Of a stretch of DNA of 64,000 nucleotides, positions 9,601-17,902 are shown piece by piece. This DNA is from DASYKS01 sp035995205. Its GTDB lineage: Bacteria; Acidobacteriota; Thermoanaerobaculia; Multivoradales; UBA5704. The stretch lies in assembly GCA_035995205.1 (NCBI GenBank), contig DASYKS010000099.1, forward strand, positions 62,001 to 126,000, read 5' to 3'. Positions within the stretch are counted from its first letter, which is position 1, and each line of letters begins with the position of its first letter. The position numbers and the translations under genes are program-made. The notes under the pieces are model-generated. The model saw only the letters and a program-made list of their open reading frames with translations, did no database searches and had not been told where the DNA came from.

Positions 9601-12179
9601 CCGCTGTGCCGGGCGGTGAACGGAGGCCTCGCGGCGGCGTGAGGCCGGAACAGCGGCCAGGCGTAGCGCCCGTTCTTCGGATTGAACAGCACCTCGGGCC
9701 GAACGCCTGGGCTAGGCGACTTCCAGTTCGCCATGGCCCTAGTTTCCTCCGGCTCGCCGAAGACCTTGTAGGTCGTGTCGGCGCCGCCGGTGGTGGTCCA
9801 ATTCCAGACCGTCGCATCGTTGTTGTCGAGCGGCACGCCCTGGGGCGGCAGCTGGTTGCCGATCCAGTCGGAGAGCTTGACCTGAGTCGAAGGGTTCGAA
9901 AACGCCGCGTCGGCGACGAGGGTGCGGTTCCAATCCACGCGGAGGCCGATCAGGTCGCCCGCCGAAACTCCCGGCATCGGGGGCGTGTTGGAAGGCGCCT
10001 CGGTGTCGCTGAACACGTTGTTCGACTGGAACAGGCGCGGTTCGACGTACAGCGGATGGCCGTGGATGTCGTTCTCCGCCGTCTGGGTGGTCGCGAGAAC
10101 CCGCCAGAACGACCACATGCCCGCGATGTAGTGGTGGCCGATGTGGCAGTGGAAGAGGTATTCCCCTTCGCCCTGCTGGCAGCCGCCCGCGCCGCATTCG
10201 CTCTCCATGTTGTAACTGCTGCCCGGACCGATCGACTGGGAATCCAAGTAGATCGACTTCACGTCCGGATTCGGAACCTTGGTCAGGCCGCTCCAGAAGT
10301 TGCTGTTCGGGTCGGCGTCGGGATTCCTCCGCCAGCGGTCGCCGCCGCCGTGCAGATGGTGGACGTGGAACACCTCGGCCCCGGCGTGCACCACCCGCAT
10401 CTTGGTCGCTTCCCCCAGGTAGGAGCGGGGGATCGGCGTCGGCGGATCGCCGAACGGATAGGAGGCGTAGCCGAGCGATTTGCCGTTCTTGATGCTGCCG
10501 GTCTCGGCGCCGTTGATCCGGTTGGAGAGCTCGATCCGGCGGCGGAACGGCTCGCTCCGGTAGTTGATCGCCCGGGCGCCGATCCGGTAGACCCCGGAGA
10601 GCGCCGGACCGTCCAAATTGGGCAGGATCGCGCCGGTGAAGTCGAACAGGGCGCGGAAGTTCTCGTGCCCGAACTCGTGATACATGATCACGAACTCGCG
10701 GAAATTTTTACCGTCCGTCCGGCCCGCCAGGTTGGGATCGATGATGATCGCCTCCCAGGTGCTGCCGGTGATCGTGTCGAGCGGCGCGCCGGTCTCGACG
10801 TCCAGGTAGGTCGAGCCCTCCGGTTCGACCACCAGGGCGCCGAACAGGCCCATGCCCTGCCGCTCGCGGTAGTGGTTGCGGCTGCCGTTGTTGAGATTCG
10901 AAGTGCCCGCGCCGTGGTCGTGGAAGTAGTAGGCGCGCTCGGCTCCCGGATCTTTCGGGATCGGGATCTCGTAAGAGACGCTCTGGCCGGTGGCGGCGTA
11001 GGTGACCGGGTTTTCGCCCACCGCGCCGCCCGCGTTCCGCATCGTGTACGACAGCCCCAGCAGGTGGAGCGACGCCGGGAAGCCGTCGGTGACGTCGTTG
11101 GTGAGATGGATTCTCACGCAGTCGCCCATGTTGGCGCGGATCACCAGCGGCTGGATCGGATCTTTGCGCAGACCCGGGGTGACCCGGACGAGGCCGGGCT
11201 CGTCCAGGTTGACGTTGCCGGTCGCGGCCAGCCGCGCACGGGTGGCGGCCAGAGACGCCTCGAACGAGCGGATCGCCGGAAGGTTCGCCGCCAGGGCATA
11301 CATGAACCCCGGGGCGTGGTCGGCGTAGCGGTTGATCGTGATGTCGACGTTGATCGCGTGGACGTCGAACTCCTTGACCGGTCCGCCCGCGGTGCAGGCG
11401 TTGTACGGCGCGGCGCCCGGCGCCACCGATTGCGCGTAGGTCTGGTCGACGCCGTTGCCGTAGCAGACCCAAGCCAGGGCCAAGGCGGCGAGGGCGCCGA
11501 CGCGGACCGTGCCCTTCTTGAGCGTCCGAGCCCACCAGCGCAGCAGAGCGAGCTGCGGCGCGAGATCGATCGTCAATGGCGCGCGCCGGCGGGTAAAGAG
11601 TCCCAGGACGAGCAGCGGCAGCAGCAGGGCGAGCTGCGTGAGCAGCGCGCGGCCGGCGGTTTCGATGCGGAACCGGAGCGGAACCACGAAGTCGTCGAGC
11701 CGGCCGGCGAAGCTCGGGTTGCGCAAGGAGTTAAAGGAGCAGAGCTGTCTGGCCTCCTGAATCGTCTCGTCGGGCCGTATTTGGGTGATCTGGACCTGGG
11801 CGAGCGACAGGCCGTACTTCGCGCCGATCCACTCGTGGGCTTGGTCTCGACCGGCGACCACCGGGATCATCAGGACCACGAACAGCAGCGCGATCAGGCC
11901 GGCGGTGCCGAGCAGACCGGACCACTCGTCGAGACCCATCCCGAAACGTCGCGCCAACCTCCGGCCCGCGGCCACGACCAGCCAGGCCAGCGGCAGGATC
12001 ATCGCGAGATCGAGCGCCATGTGGGCGGCAACGCCCGGGAGGTTCCAATCGACGGAATTCAACACCGCGCCGAGGAGGTACTCCCAGACGACGACGGCAG
12101 AGGACAACAGAGTTGCGGGAATCCAAGATCGAACGGGAGGTCGAAGGCCTCCTCCGTTCCGGTACTCCAACCGTTCCAT
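6693..12179 (-). CDS. Giant membrane-anchored multicopper oxidase, copy 2 (1,828 aa)
   Basis: Tandem paralogue of the gene at 854-6337, with very high identity over the whole length by eye and one residue longer. It keeps the N-terminal membrane segments and every copper motif: HDHG near 418, HVHHLH near 605, HCHIGHHYIAGM near 678, HSHFVQ near 983 and FFHTHV near 1111, in the same reversed order. Both copies therefore appear to encode active oxidases. The role is probably extracytoplasmic oxidation of a metal ion or organic substrate; this is inference from the family. The divergent neighbour is a Kef-type antiporter 242 bp away. Confidence 0.88.
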   Translation of the reverse strand: MERLEYRNGGGLRPPVRSWIPATLLSSAVVVWEYLLGAVLNSVDWNLPGVAAHMALDLAMILPLAWLVVAAGRRLARRFGMGLDEWSGLLGTAGLIALLFVVLMIPVVAGRDQAHEWIGAKYGLSLAQVQITQIRPDETIQEARQLCSFNSLRNPSFAGRLDDFVVPLRFRIETAGRALLTQLALLLPLLVLGLFTRRRAPLTIDLAPQLALLRWWARTLKKGTVRVGALAALALAWVCYGNGVDQTYAQSVAPGAAPYNACTAGGPVKEFDVHAINVDITINRYADHAPGFMYALAANLPAIRSFEASLAATRARLAATGNVNLDEPGLVRVTPGLRKDPIQPLVIRANMGDCVRIHLTNDVTDGFPASLHLLGLSYTMRNAGGAVGENPVTYAATGQSVSYEIPIPKDPGAERAYYFHDHGAGTSNLNNGSRNHYRERQGMGLFGALVVEPEGSTYLDVETGAPLDTITGSTWEAIIIDPNLAGRTDGKNFREFVIMYHEFGHENFRALFDFTGAILPNLDGPALSGVYRIGARAINYRSEPFRRRIELSNRINGAETGSIKNGKSLGYASYPFGDPPTPIPRSYLGEATKMRVVHAGAEVFHVHHLHGGGDRWRRNPDADPNSNFWSGLTKVPNPDVKSIYLDSQSIGPGSSYNMESECGAGGCQQGEGEYLFHCHIGHHYIAGMWSFWRVLATTQTAENDIHGHPLYVEPRLFQSNNVFSDTEAPSNTPPMPGVSAGDLIGLRVDWNRTLVADAAFSNPSTQVKLSDWIGNQLPPQGVPLDNNDATVWNWTTTGGADTTYKVFGEPEETRAMANWKSPSPGVRPEVLFNPKNGRYAWPLFRPHAAARPPFTARHSGAPWLGEQMIPGRMDGLCANNRVHPNVFVGLKTQRFYPVSAITLPIQVTKAPVPRPPGPNRSPIDSNGMLFVLNEDKADVRAGFKPAEPLTIRSNVGDCVELVFTNEIPDGPLNNNWSKVNIHSHFVQFDTQASDGVIAGFSYEQSVRPYETEERTLAQPAEPSSNTLTVTNTARLRPGIWIGIGLGEGTCGSTLGQPYPCTEIRKITEIPDANTIKLDQPLLLNHPAGQAVGVEFVKYNWYSDVDVGTVFFHTHVESKDWDHGLFGAHVVEPKGSTYHDPTTGAEIRSGTLADIHVPQTNLGRPVADGVNGSFREFMLFLHNQSPVVGQFNFGGGTINLRAEPWVLRPGDPAYRFSSVLHGDPYTPQVRAYAGDPVVFRGLGLVEKVGGIRVTGHRFNIERVNRNSDLRDTTHIGISERFDFALEGGAGGPKKFPGDYMYYSTLARDFESGAWGLMRVYDQSQGDLQPLPGVGFPNGNTGFPTLSQTGAPPPSLADGPGAACPAGATRKSYDLSIADTNIIYNDTTPGLPGVAYFLNGAPVGSTRTPIVVRVNKGQCLRVNLTNLRVTKRSGWSVGELLFDPQRSYGSAIGLNYDSTVAPGATRTYEYYADKDLGLTLALNLADTDSLALGAWGGVVVEKKGSSYRSPGTLLPLPGGGTGIQADIVKDGLSTREFVALIMDAEDQLAQDTMPYPAAAELPTDSINYSNEPLDLRNFLLAPADVFRSSLFGDPRHVVTLPQGASLIYRVGQPWGEMPHVPTLEGHRYAQEPGMPGSEVVYDDVMAPGLTLNMEFLAGAGGDLQATGDYLYLDREQPFVQAGLWHIVRVTNRVGGALHASDTVTITGVDSQGGKTTVRGVVGILPAGDTVRRLQVFAGGEARGRCTGPKLGSIPVSRGSGRFQLELVQPPSVLCLQSEGGGIASGPIGQLVTAQTLNRQGLLAERQKLTQLKLQLQKEFAELEETEGEAP

Positions 12180-12303
12180 TCCTTCTCCTTCCTGACCAAA
12201 GGTGCCTAGAACGGGGGGAAACCGGACATGGCAGAGAGAGGGGATCGAGGCCCCTGGTGAAGCCTCGCGGCAAGGGGAGCCAACGCGCTTCGGGACCCGG
12301 AGA

Positions 12304-12340
12304 ATAGTACAGCTCGCCAGGCGCTACCCGTCCTGATCGA
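12304..12340 (-). promoter_or_regulatory. Conserved promoter-like block upstream of oxidase copy 2
   Basis: It mirrors the block at 6453-6489. A -10-like TACTAT is read on the minus strand at 12309-12304, preceded by a conserved run containing GCGCCT. The expected transcript start is about 115-120 nt ahead of the ATG. A second matching segment lies at 12211-12232. Conservation between the two upstream regions in otherwise diverged flanks suggests function, but the duplication may simply be recent. Confidence 0.4.
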
Positions 12341-12421
12341 CCCTCGGCTCGTAAAATCGCGGGGGGAGCACGATATCGTTAGGGCTCGAACTTGGAACCG
12401 CCCCGGGAGGAAGAGAGTGTG

Positions 12422-13858
12422 ATGACGGAACGTTCAATCGCCGCGGAGGGTCTTCGACCCCGGAGCTCTCTGCCGCGCACCGCTTTTGCCTACCTCGCAA
12501 TGTTCGGTGCGGCGGTGGGCCTTTTCCTCTGGCTCGCGGAGCGGGGGGGCTCTCTCGTCGCACCCGCACCGGCGGTCGGAGTACCGCAGTTCGGAGGCGA
12601 AGGCCCGGCCAGCATCAACACTCTGCTCCACGTCCTGCTTGCGCTTGCGGTGGTCTTGATCACGGCCCGTGCGGTCGGCGCGCTGTTTCGCCGCCTCGGC
12701 CAACCGCCGGTAATCGGCGAGGTGATCGCCGGCATCCTGCTCGGCCCCTCTCTGCTCGGCTGGCTCGCCCCTTCCGCCTATGAGTATCTCCTGCCCGCGA
12801 GCATCGCCCCTCACTTGGGGGTGCTGGCGCAGATCGGCGTCATCTTGTTCATGTTCCTGGTGGGCCTGGAGCTCGACACCGGGACGCTGCGCCACGGTAC
12901 GCATTCGACGATCGCGATCTCGCACGCCAGCATCATCGTGCCGTTCCTGCTCGGGTCGAGCTTCGCGCTTTGGCTCTATCCGCGCTACGCGACGAGCGAC
13001 GTGCCGTTCGTCGTGTTCGCCTTGTTCCTCGGCGTGTCGCTTTCGGTGACCGCGTTTCCTGTGCTCGCGCGAATCCTCACCGATCAGAACCTGCACCGCA
13101 CGCCGCTCGGTACCCTGGCGCTCACCTGCGCCGCGGTCGACGACGTAACCGCCTGGTGCCTGCTGGCCTTCGTGGTGAGCGTCGCCAAGGCACAGCTCGG
13201 CAGGGCGGCGGTCACCGTGGTCTTGACGCTCGTGTTCATCGTCGTCGTTCTCTTGTTCGTGCGACCGCTCCTCCTCCGCCTGGTCGAACGCGTTGAACGC
13301 CAGGGCCGGCTCACGCAGACTCCCACCGCGCTGCTGTTCATCGCGCTGCTGCTGTCCGCGCTGGCGACCGAGAGCATTGGAATTCACGCGCTGTTCGGCG
13401 CCTTTCTGCTCGGCGCGGTGATCCCGCACGACAGCCGGGTCGCCAAGGATCTGGCGCACCGCCTCGAAGATCTCGTCATCATCTTCCTGCTGCCGGCCTT
13501 CTTCGCCTTCACAGGTATGCGCACCCAGATCGGCCTCGTCCGGGGGCTGAGCGAATGGGGCGTCTGCGCGGCGATCGTCCTGATCGCAACCTTGGGCAAG
13601 TTCGGAGGCAGCTACGCCGCCGCCCGCCTCACCCACATCCCGTGGCGCGAGTCCGCGGCGCTCGGGGTCCTGATGAACACCCGCGGATTGATGCAGTTAA
13701 TCGTGCTCAACATCGGTCTCGACCTGAAAGTCCTGTCGCCCCAGCTGTTCGCTATGTTCGTGCTGATGGCGATCATCACCACCCTGATGACGGCGCCGAT
13801 CCTCGAACGATTGATCGGCTCGAAGGCCGAAAGGGGAGGCGATCTGACGCTGTCTTGA
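12422..13858 (+). CDS. Kef/CPA2-type cation:proton antiporter
   Basis: A 478-aa integral membrane protein with about 12 hydrophobic segments and features of Na+/H+ exchanger family PF00999: GQPPVIGEVIAGILLGPSLLG, the GVILFMFLVGLELD motif, and conserved acidic residues in later helices (CAAVDDVTAWCLL). There is no C-terminal RCK/TrkA-N domain, so it is short for KefB/KefC and closer to generic CPA2 antiporters. I prefer the ATG at 12422 because GGGAGG lies at good spacing upstream; an in-frame ATG at 12392 would add ten charged residues. It is transcribed divergently from the oxidases. Specificity for K+ or Na+ cannot be read from the sequence. Confidence 0.88.
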   Translation: MTERSIAAEGLRPRSSLPRTAFAYLAMFGAAVGLFLWLAERGGSLVAPAPAVGVPQFGGEGPASINTLLHVLLALAVVLITARAVGALFRRLGQPPVIGEVIAGILLGPSLLGWLAPSAYEYLLPASIAPHLGVLAQIGVILFMFLVGLELDTGTLRHGTHSTIAISHASIIVPFLLGSSFALWLYPRYATSDVPFVVFALFLGVSLSVTAFPVLARILTDQNLHRTPLGTLALTCAAVDDVTAWCLLAFVVSVAKAQLGRAAVTVVLTLVFIVVVLLFVRPLLLRLVERVERQGRLTQTPTALLFIALLLSALATESIGIHALFGAFLLGAVIPHDSRVAKDLAHRLEDLVIIFLLPAFFAFTGMRTQIGLVRGLSEWGVCAAIVLIATLGKFGGSYAAARLTHIPWRESAALGVLMNTRGLMQLIVLNIGLDLKVLSPQLFAMFVLMAIITTLMTAPILERLIGSKAERGGDLTLS

Positions 13859-13988
13859 CCCTCCGGACCTTCCGGCCCCTCCAGACACCGCGCCCGCCCC
13901 GCGGCCTTGGCGGTCCGACCCTCCGAGCGGTGCGCCCGCCGGCTTTCCTGCTCTACTGCGGGGGCCGTTCCTTCGGAGGTAAATACCC

Positions 13989-15500
13989 ATGAAACCCACC
14001 CCTCGGCGTCTGCTGGTGCTCGCGGCGCTTCTTGCCCCCCTTCTTGGCGCCGGGCTCGCGCCGCGCGGCGCCGCCGCGCCGGCCCCCGGCCCGCGTCCCA
14101 ATATCGTCCTCCTCGTCACCGACGACCAGGATCTGCTGCTGGGCTCGCTCGACGCGATGCCCCACTTGCGCCAGCTGCTGATCGAGAAGGGCACCACCTT
14201 TTCGCAAGCTTACGTTCCGCTCTCCCTCTGCTGTCCGTCGCGGGCGACGATCCTTACCGGGCGCTACACCCACAATCTCAAGGTCTACCAGAACTTTCCG
14301 CCCGACGGCGGCTTCGCCGCCTTCCAGTCCGAGGGGCACGAAGCCTCCACCGTGGGCGTCGCCCTGCGGCGGGTCGGTTATCGCACGGCGCTGATGGGCA
14401 AATACCTGAACGGCTATCCGAACCCCGAAGACCGGACCTGGGTGCCCCCCGGCTGGAACGAGTGGTTCGTGCCCGCGGGCGGCAATCCGTACGGCCAGTA
14501 CAACTACACGCTGAACCACAACGGCAAGTTGATCGAGAAGGGCCGAGAGCCGGAGGACTACCTGACCGACGTCCTGGCGCGCCAGGCGAGCGGCTTCATA
14601 TCGCAAGCCGCCGAGGACGGCGTGCCGTTCTTCCTCTATCTGGCGCCCTACGCGGCGCACAAGCCCTGCCCTCCTGCGCCCCGCCACGCATCGCTTTTTC
14701 CCGATGCCCGGGCGCCGCGCACGGCTTCGTTCAACGAGGCCGACGTGCGCGACAAGCCGGGCGTGATTCGCGGCCGCGGGCTGCTCTCGCCCGAGCAGAT
14801 CCGCAAGTTGGACGGCCTCTATCGCCGGCGTCTGCAGAGCCTCCAGGCGGTCGATGAGGCGATCGCCGCCCTGGTCGACACGCTGGAGGAGACCGGCCAG
14901 CTCGCCAACACCTATTTCTTCTTCACCTCCGACAACGGCTTCCACATGGGCCAGCACCGTCTCAACGACGGCAAGTACACCTCGTACGACGAGGACGTCC
15001 ACGTGCCGCTCATCGTGCGCGGACCGCACGTCCCGGCGGGAGCAACCGCCGATGCCTTCGTCGAGAGCGTCGACCTTTCGCCCACCATCGCCCAGCTCGC
15101 CGGGACCCACATGCGGGTCTCGCCGGACGGACGGTCTTTCGTTCCCCTCCTGCGTACGCCCCGGCAACCGCCGGCCGGCTGGCGGCAGCTGGTGTTCCTC
15201 GAACAGTTTCATTTCGACGACTCCGGGGAAGGGGACCTGGAGGGCATCCTCGAACCTCGCGACGAGCCGGTCGATGAGGAGCACGTCACCCATTTCGGCT
15301 TGCGCACCGCCACCTACAAGTTCGTGGAGTACGAGACGGGGGAGCGGGAGTATTACGACCTCGTGAACGACCCCGGCGAGCTGCAGAACCAGGCCAGCCA
15401 TCAGAGCGCGGCGCGGCTGCGCACCTTAAGCAAACGAGCCCGCGACCTCGGCGCCTGCCGCCGGGGCAACTGCCGCGCTCTCGAAACGAACCTGCCATAG
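13989..15500 (+). CDS. Exported sulfatase, N-acetylglucosamine-6-sulfatase-like
   Basis: A 503-aa protein with a signal peptide (LLVLAALLAPLLGAGLAPRGAAA). The sulfatase core follows: NIVLLVTDDQD (metal-binding Asp pair near 45-46), then CCPSR at 81-85, the CxPSR signature whose first Cys becomes formylglycine, and TSDNGFHMGQH for the second metal-site half. The stretch around SQAYVPLSLCCPSRATILTG closely resembles animal GNS (GlcNAc-6-sulfatase), so a host or environmental glycosaminoglycan or sulfated polysaccharide is a plausible substrate. The start is supported by GGAGGT at 13975-13980. An FGE-family gene lies at the left window edge, but pairing is only suggested by proximity. It converges on the aldehyde dehydrogenase gene with a 12-bp gap. 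Confidence 0.9.
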   Translation: MKPTPRRLLVLAALLAPLLGAGLAPRGAAAPAPGPRPNIVLLVTDDQDLLLGSLDAMPHLRQLLIEKGTTFSQAYVPLSLCCPSRATILTGRYTHNLKVYQNFPPDGGFAAFQSEGHEASTVGVALRRVGYRTALMGKYLNGYPNPEDRTWVPPGWNEWFVPAGGNPYGQYNYTLNHNGKLIEKGREPEDYLTDVLARQASGFISQAAEDGVPFFLYLAPYAAHKPCPPAPRHASLFPDARAPRTASFNEADVRDKPGVIRGRGLLSPEQIRKLDGLYRRRLQSLQAVDEAIAALVDTLEETGQLANTYFFFTSDNGFHMGQHRLNDGKYTSYDEDVHVPLIVRGPHVPAGATADAFVESVDLSPTIAQLAGTHMRVSPDGRSFVPLLRTPRQPPAGWRQLVFLEQFHFDDSGEGDLEGILEPRDEPVDEEHVTHFGLRTATYKFVEYETGEREYYDLVNDPGELQNQASHQSAARLRTLSKRARDLGACRRGNCRALETNLP

Positions 15501-15512
15501 GGAGGCGGAACC

Positions 15513-16979
15513 TCAAGCTTCCGCGATGAACACCGACTTCCACTCCGAATAGGCGTCGAGCGCGACCATGCCCTGCTCGCGGCCGAGGCCGCTCGATTTG
15601 ACGCCGCCGAACGGCTGCTCGATGTGAACGCTGCTCGACGAGTTGATCGACAGCATGCCGGTCTCCAGAGCACGGGCGACCCGCAGAGCGCGGCCGACGT
15701 CGCGCGTCCAGAGCGAGCCGGAAAGACCGTACGGACAGTCGTTGGCGAGCCGGATCGCCTCCTCTTCGCCGGAGAAGGGGGCGATGCAGACGACCGGGCC
15801 GAAGATTTCCTCGCGCATGATCCGCATTCCGGAATCGACCTGGACGTAGACGGCGGGCGTGAGGTACGAGCCCTCCGCGAGCGCGCCGTCGGCCGGAGCC
15901 TCGCCGCCGCACAGCCGCTCCGCCCCCTCCTCGTCGCCGACGGAAAGATAGGCGCGAACGCTCTCGCGATGGCTAGGGGAGATCAAAGGCCCCATCTCGG
16001 TATCGGCTGAGGCGGGGAGACCGACGCGGATCGCCTTCGTCCGCTCGACGAAGCGCTCGACGAACCGGTCGAACAGCGGGCGCTCGACGAACATCCGACT
16101 TCGCGCGCAGCAGTCCTGGCCGGCGTTGTCGAACACCGACCAGACCGACGACTCGATGCAGGCGTCGAGGTTGGTGTCCGCGAACACCACGCTCGCCGAC
16201 CTGCCGCCGAGCTCCAGCGACACCCGTTTGATGCCGTCGGCGCACGCCTTCATGATCGACGTGCCGACTTCGGTCGAGCCGGTGAACGAGATCTTCCGTA
16301 CTTGTGGGTGCCGCACGAGAGCCGTTCCTGCGAAGCTGCCGGAGCCCGGCAGGACGTTCACCACCCCCGGCGGCACGCCCGCTTCCAGGCATACGTCGGC
16401 GAGCAGCAGCGCTGACAGCGGGGTGGCTTTCGCCGGCTTGATCACCACGGTGTTGCCCATCGCAAGCGCGGGAGCGCATTTCCACGAGGTGATCAGGAGA
16501 GGAAAGTTCCACGGCACGATCAGGCCGCACACGCCGAGCGGCTCGCGGAACGTGAGACCGGTGCCGCGCGCCGCGACCGGCACGGTCTGGCCATAGACCT
16601 TGTTGACCGCACCGGCGTAGTACTCGAAGCAATTGGCCGCCGCGCCGATTTCCCACCGGGCGCCGCCCATGGGCTTGCCGGTGTTTTGCGACTCGACGGC
16701 CGCGATCTCCTCCAGCCGTTCGCGGAGCCGGTTCGCCACCCGTTGCAAGATCTGGCCGCGGTCGCGCGAGCTGATCCGCCGCCACTCTCCGGTAAACGCC
16801 GTATTCGCGATCGCCACCGCGGCGTCGACATCGGTCGTCGTCGCCTGAGCGACCTCGGCGATCACGTCCCCTGTCGCCGGATCAAACACGAGAGTCGTTT
16901 GGCCGCCGCTCGCCGGGCGCCGCTCGCCGCCGATCGCGAGCCCCAGGATGTCCCCAATCTCGCCGAACATCGCCGTCAC
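15513..16979 (-). CDS. NAD(P)-dependent aldehyde dehydrogenase (PuuC/betaine-aldehyde dehydrogenase-like)
   Basis: A 488-aa member of the ALDH superfamily, the normal length. Visible landmarks are the oxyanion-region VPWNFPLL, the cofactor region SFTGSTEVG, the general base in LELGGRS and the catalytic Cys in NAGQDCCARSR, then EIFGPVVC near the C-terminus. It would oxidise an aminoaldehyde or similar aldehyde to the acid. The start codon overlaps the stop of the upstream SDR gene by four bases (ATGA), so the two are translationally coupled. Context with a gamma-glutamyl ligase, hydrolase and permease upstream suggests a PuuC-type step, gamma-glutamyl-gamma-aminobutyraldehyde oxidation; substrate not proven. 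Confidence 0.88.
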   Translation of the reverse strand: MTAMFGEIGDILGLAIGGERRPASGGQTTLVFDPATGDVIAEVAQATTTDVDAAVAIANTAFTGEWRRISSRDRGQILQRVANRLRERLEEIAAVESQNTGKPMGGARWEIGAAANCFEYYAGAVNKVYGQTVPVAARGTGLTFREPLGVCGLIVPWNFPLLITSWKCAPALAMGNTVVIKPAKATPLSALLLADVCLEAGVPPGVVNVLPGSGSFAGTALVRHPQVRKISFTGSTEVGTSIMKACADGIKRVSLELGGRSASVVFADTNLDACIESSVWSVFDNAGQDCCARSRMFVERPLFDRFVERFVERTKAIRVGLPASADTEMGPLISPSHRESVRAYLSVGDEEGAERLCGGEAPADGALAEGSYLTPAVYVQVDSGMRIMREEIFGPVVCIAPFSGEEEAIRLANDCPYGLSGSLWTRDVGRALRVARALETGMLSINSSSSVHIEQPFGGVKSSGLGREQGMVALDAYSEWKSVFIAEA

Positions 16980-17749
16980 TCCGGGGTCACGTAGGCGGCG
17001 GTGATGCCGCCGTCGACCATGAACGTGCTGCCGGTCACGAACGACGATTCCGACGAGGCGAGGAAGAGGGCTGCTGCCGCCATTTCTTCAGCGAGCCCAA
17101 AGCGCCCCATCGGCACATGCACCAGCCGCCGTTGCTTCTTCGCCTCGGTGTCGAGGAACTTCATCAGCAGCTCGGTCTTGAGCGGTCCGGGGCAGAGCGC
17201 GTTCACCCGAATGTTTTCGCGCGCATGGGTCACCGCGATCTCGCGGGTCATCGACAAGACGGCGCCCTTGCTCGCGGTGTAGGCGAGCTGAGGTGTCGCT
17301 GCTCCGAGCAGGGCGACGAATGACGCCGTGTTGATGATCGACCCGCCCCCCGCGCGCCGGAGCGCCGGAATGCCGTATTTGCAGCCGAAGAACACACCCT
17401 TCACGTTGACCGCCATGGTCAGGTCCCAGATGCTTTCCTCGGTCGTCTCGGCCCGGTCGTCCTCGGAGAGCATGATGCCCGCGTTGTTGAACAGCACGTC
17501 GAGCCGCCCGAACGCCTTTTCCGCCGCGCGCACCATCCCTTCGCAGTCGGCCGCCTTCGCCACATCGGCGCGCCGGTAGATCGCCTGCCCACCGCCGTTT
17601 TCAATCTGCGCCACGGTCTCCGCACCGGCCTCGTCGTTGACGTCGACCACCGCCACCGCCGCACCTTCCCGCGCGAAGAGAAGCGCGGTCTCGCGGCCGA
17701 TGCCGCTCCCGCCGCCGGTGATCAGGGCTACCTTGTCTTGCAGTCGCAT
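16976..17749 (-). CDS. Short-chain dehydrogenase/reductase
   Basis: A 257-aa classical SDR. The N-terminal dinucleotide motif is ALITGGGSGIGRETA (TGxxxGxG), NNAG occurs near residue 90, and the active site has the YxxxK arrangement in LAYTASKGA. The length is standard for 3-oxoacyl-ACP reductase-like or polyol/amino-alcohol dehydrogenases, and the substrate cannot be assigned. The acidic residue VVDVND after the second strand favours NAD(H). It is the first gene of a coupled pair with the aldehyde dehydrogenase. The 580-bp gap upstream contains a repeat array. Confidence 0.85.
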   Translation of the reverse strand: MRLQDKVALITGGGSGIGRETALLFAREGAAVAVVDVNDEAGAETVAQIENGGGQAIYRRADVAKAADCEGMVRAAEKAFGRLDVLFNNAGIMLSEDDRAETTEESIWDLTMAVNVKGVFFGCKYGIPALRRAGGGSIINTASFVALLGAATPQLAYTASKGAVLSMTREIAVTHARENIRVNALCPGPLKTELLMKFLDTEAKKQRRLVHVPMGRFGLAEEMAAAALFLASSESSFVTGSTFMVDGGITAAYVTPE

Positions 17750-17812
17750 CAGGCTCTCCGGAAGGAAGGGTTGGAGTCAGATCATCGCCGATTTCTCCGC
17801 CGGTAGTGCATT

Positions 17813-17875
17813 GGGTGTGCCTGTCCTGGGGTGTGCTTGTCCTCGGGTGGCTTGTCCTCGGGTGTGCTTGTCCTG
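17813..17875 (+). repeat. Four tandem copies of a 15-16 bp unit
   Basis: Four adjacent copies of GGGTGTGCTTGTCCTS begin at 17813, 17829, 17845 and 17860. The third copy is one base shorter and the first has one substitution. The run sits just before a perfect hairpin (17881-17897) and the 21-bp array. Confidence 0.85.
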
Positions 17876-17880
17876 GGACC

Positions 17881-17897
17881 GCCGGCGTCTCGCCGGC
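17881..17897. repeat. REP-like perfect hairpin
   Basis: GCCGGCG, loop TCT, CGCCGGC: a 7-bp perfect GC stem. The same stem with a different loop occurs at 27774-27792. Short GC palindromes of this type resemble dispersed REP elements; whether it is repeated genome-wide cannot be seen here. Confidence 0.5.
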
Positions 17898-17902
17898 GCT
17901 TT

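Noticed and set aside
2333..12209. Long plus-strand open frames (1,123 and 1,452 codons) opposite the oxidase genes
   Set aside because: Their translations are Arg/Val/Asp/Gly-rich with no domain signal, and the minus strand gives clear oxidase motifs twice. They are shadows caused by high G+C codon usage.
12434..13636. A 400-codon minus-strand frame opposite the Kef antiporter
   Set aside because: Low-complexity, very charged translation (many Gln, Arg, Glu); the plus strand encodes a recognisable antiporter.
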